A stretch of 64,000 nucleotides of DNA from Muraenolepis orangiensis (lineage: Eukaryota > Chordata > Actinopteri > Gadiformes > Muraenolepididae): NCBI GenBank assembly GCA_027704905.1, contig CM051020.1, forward strand, positions 22,145,944-22,209,943, written 5' to 3'. The translations under genes were made by a program, and so were the position numbers. A model generated the notes under the pieces. It was not told the origin of the DNA. It worked only from the letters and a program-made list of their open reading frames with translations, and did no database searches. Numbering within the stretch: the stretch's first letter is position 1; the number at the start of each line of letters is the position of its first letter. Shown here piece by piece: positions 63,927 through 64,000 of the stretch.

Positions 63927-64000
63927 GCTATGAATGAGTTGGTTGGTGGGGGGTCGAGCAAATACCATACATCAAACACCCACCTTTCTCTTGCCGAAAC

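Overview
The window is vertebrate nuclear DNA, almost certainly from a teleost fish. It has split genes with GT-AG introns, clear orthologues of human GPR158, PTCHD3 and PRTFDC1, teleost-type LINE, SINE and Gypsy debris, and an extreme load of dinucleotide repeats (AC/GT and AG/CT tracts up to about 230 bp) and minisatellites. That repeat load resembles gadiform (cod-like) genomes, but the species assignment is only an inference. In human, GPR158, PRTFDC1 and (further away) PTCHD3 lie on 10p12, so the neighbourhood is conserved synteny and supports the gene calls.

Layout. (1) 1-38911: the 5' half of gpr158 on the minus strand. The start is at 38911; exons are 38067-38911, 30989-31094, 13853-13955, 12090-12334 and 8811-8879. 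Together they are 1368 nt (456 codons) in continuous phase, ending in TM2; the rest of the receptor lies left of the window. The introns hold most of the satellites and, in intron 2, an almost complete Tx1/L1-group LINE (18305-24329) sitting inside a (TC)n microsatellite. (2) 42875-47173: the whole ptchd3 gene, minus strand, four exons, 919 residues, with a candidate TATA box and E-box just upstream. (3) 47300-58172: intergenic transposon graveyard. It contains a plus-strand LINE 3' end whose coding part has expanded into a 40-bp minisatellite, two minus-strand CR1/L2-like LINE 3' ends, and two Gypsy elements in opposite orientation, probably nested, running into a 500-N assembly gap. (4) 59352-63766: five consecutive plus-strand exons of prtfdc1 (HPRT family), with the exon lengths 66, 18, 83, 47 and 77 nt known for HPRT exons 4-8. 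Exons 1-3 were not found and exon 9 is beyond the right edge. (5) 60073-60502: inside the first of these prtfdc1 introns, on the opposite strand, an unrecognised two-exon gene candidate of 118 residues. It is the most interesting unexplained item.

The genes do not form one pathway: gpr158 encodes a class C orphan/glycine-sensing GPCR, ptchd3 a sterol-sensing-domain membrane protein, and prtfdc1 a purine phosphoribosyltransferase-like protein. What links the observations is how tandem repeats and retrotransposons have shaped the locus: a LINE aimed at microsatellite DNA, a minisatellite born inside a LINE, and tandem arrays lying directly against two gpr158 splice donors. No CRISPR array, operon, rRNA gene or convincing tRNA gene is present.
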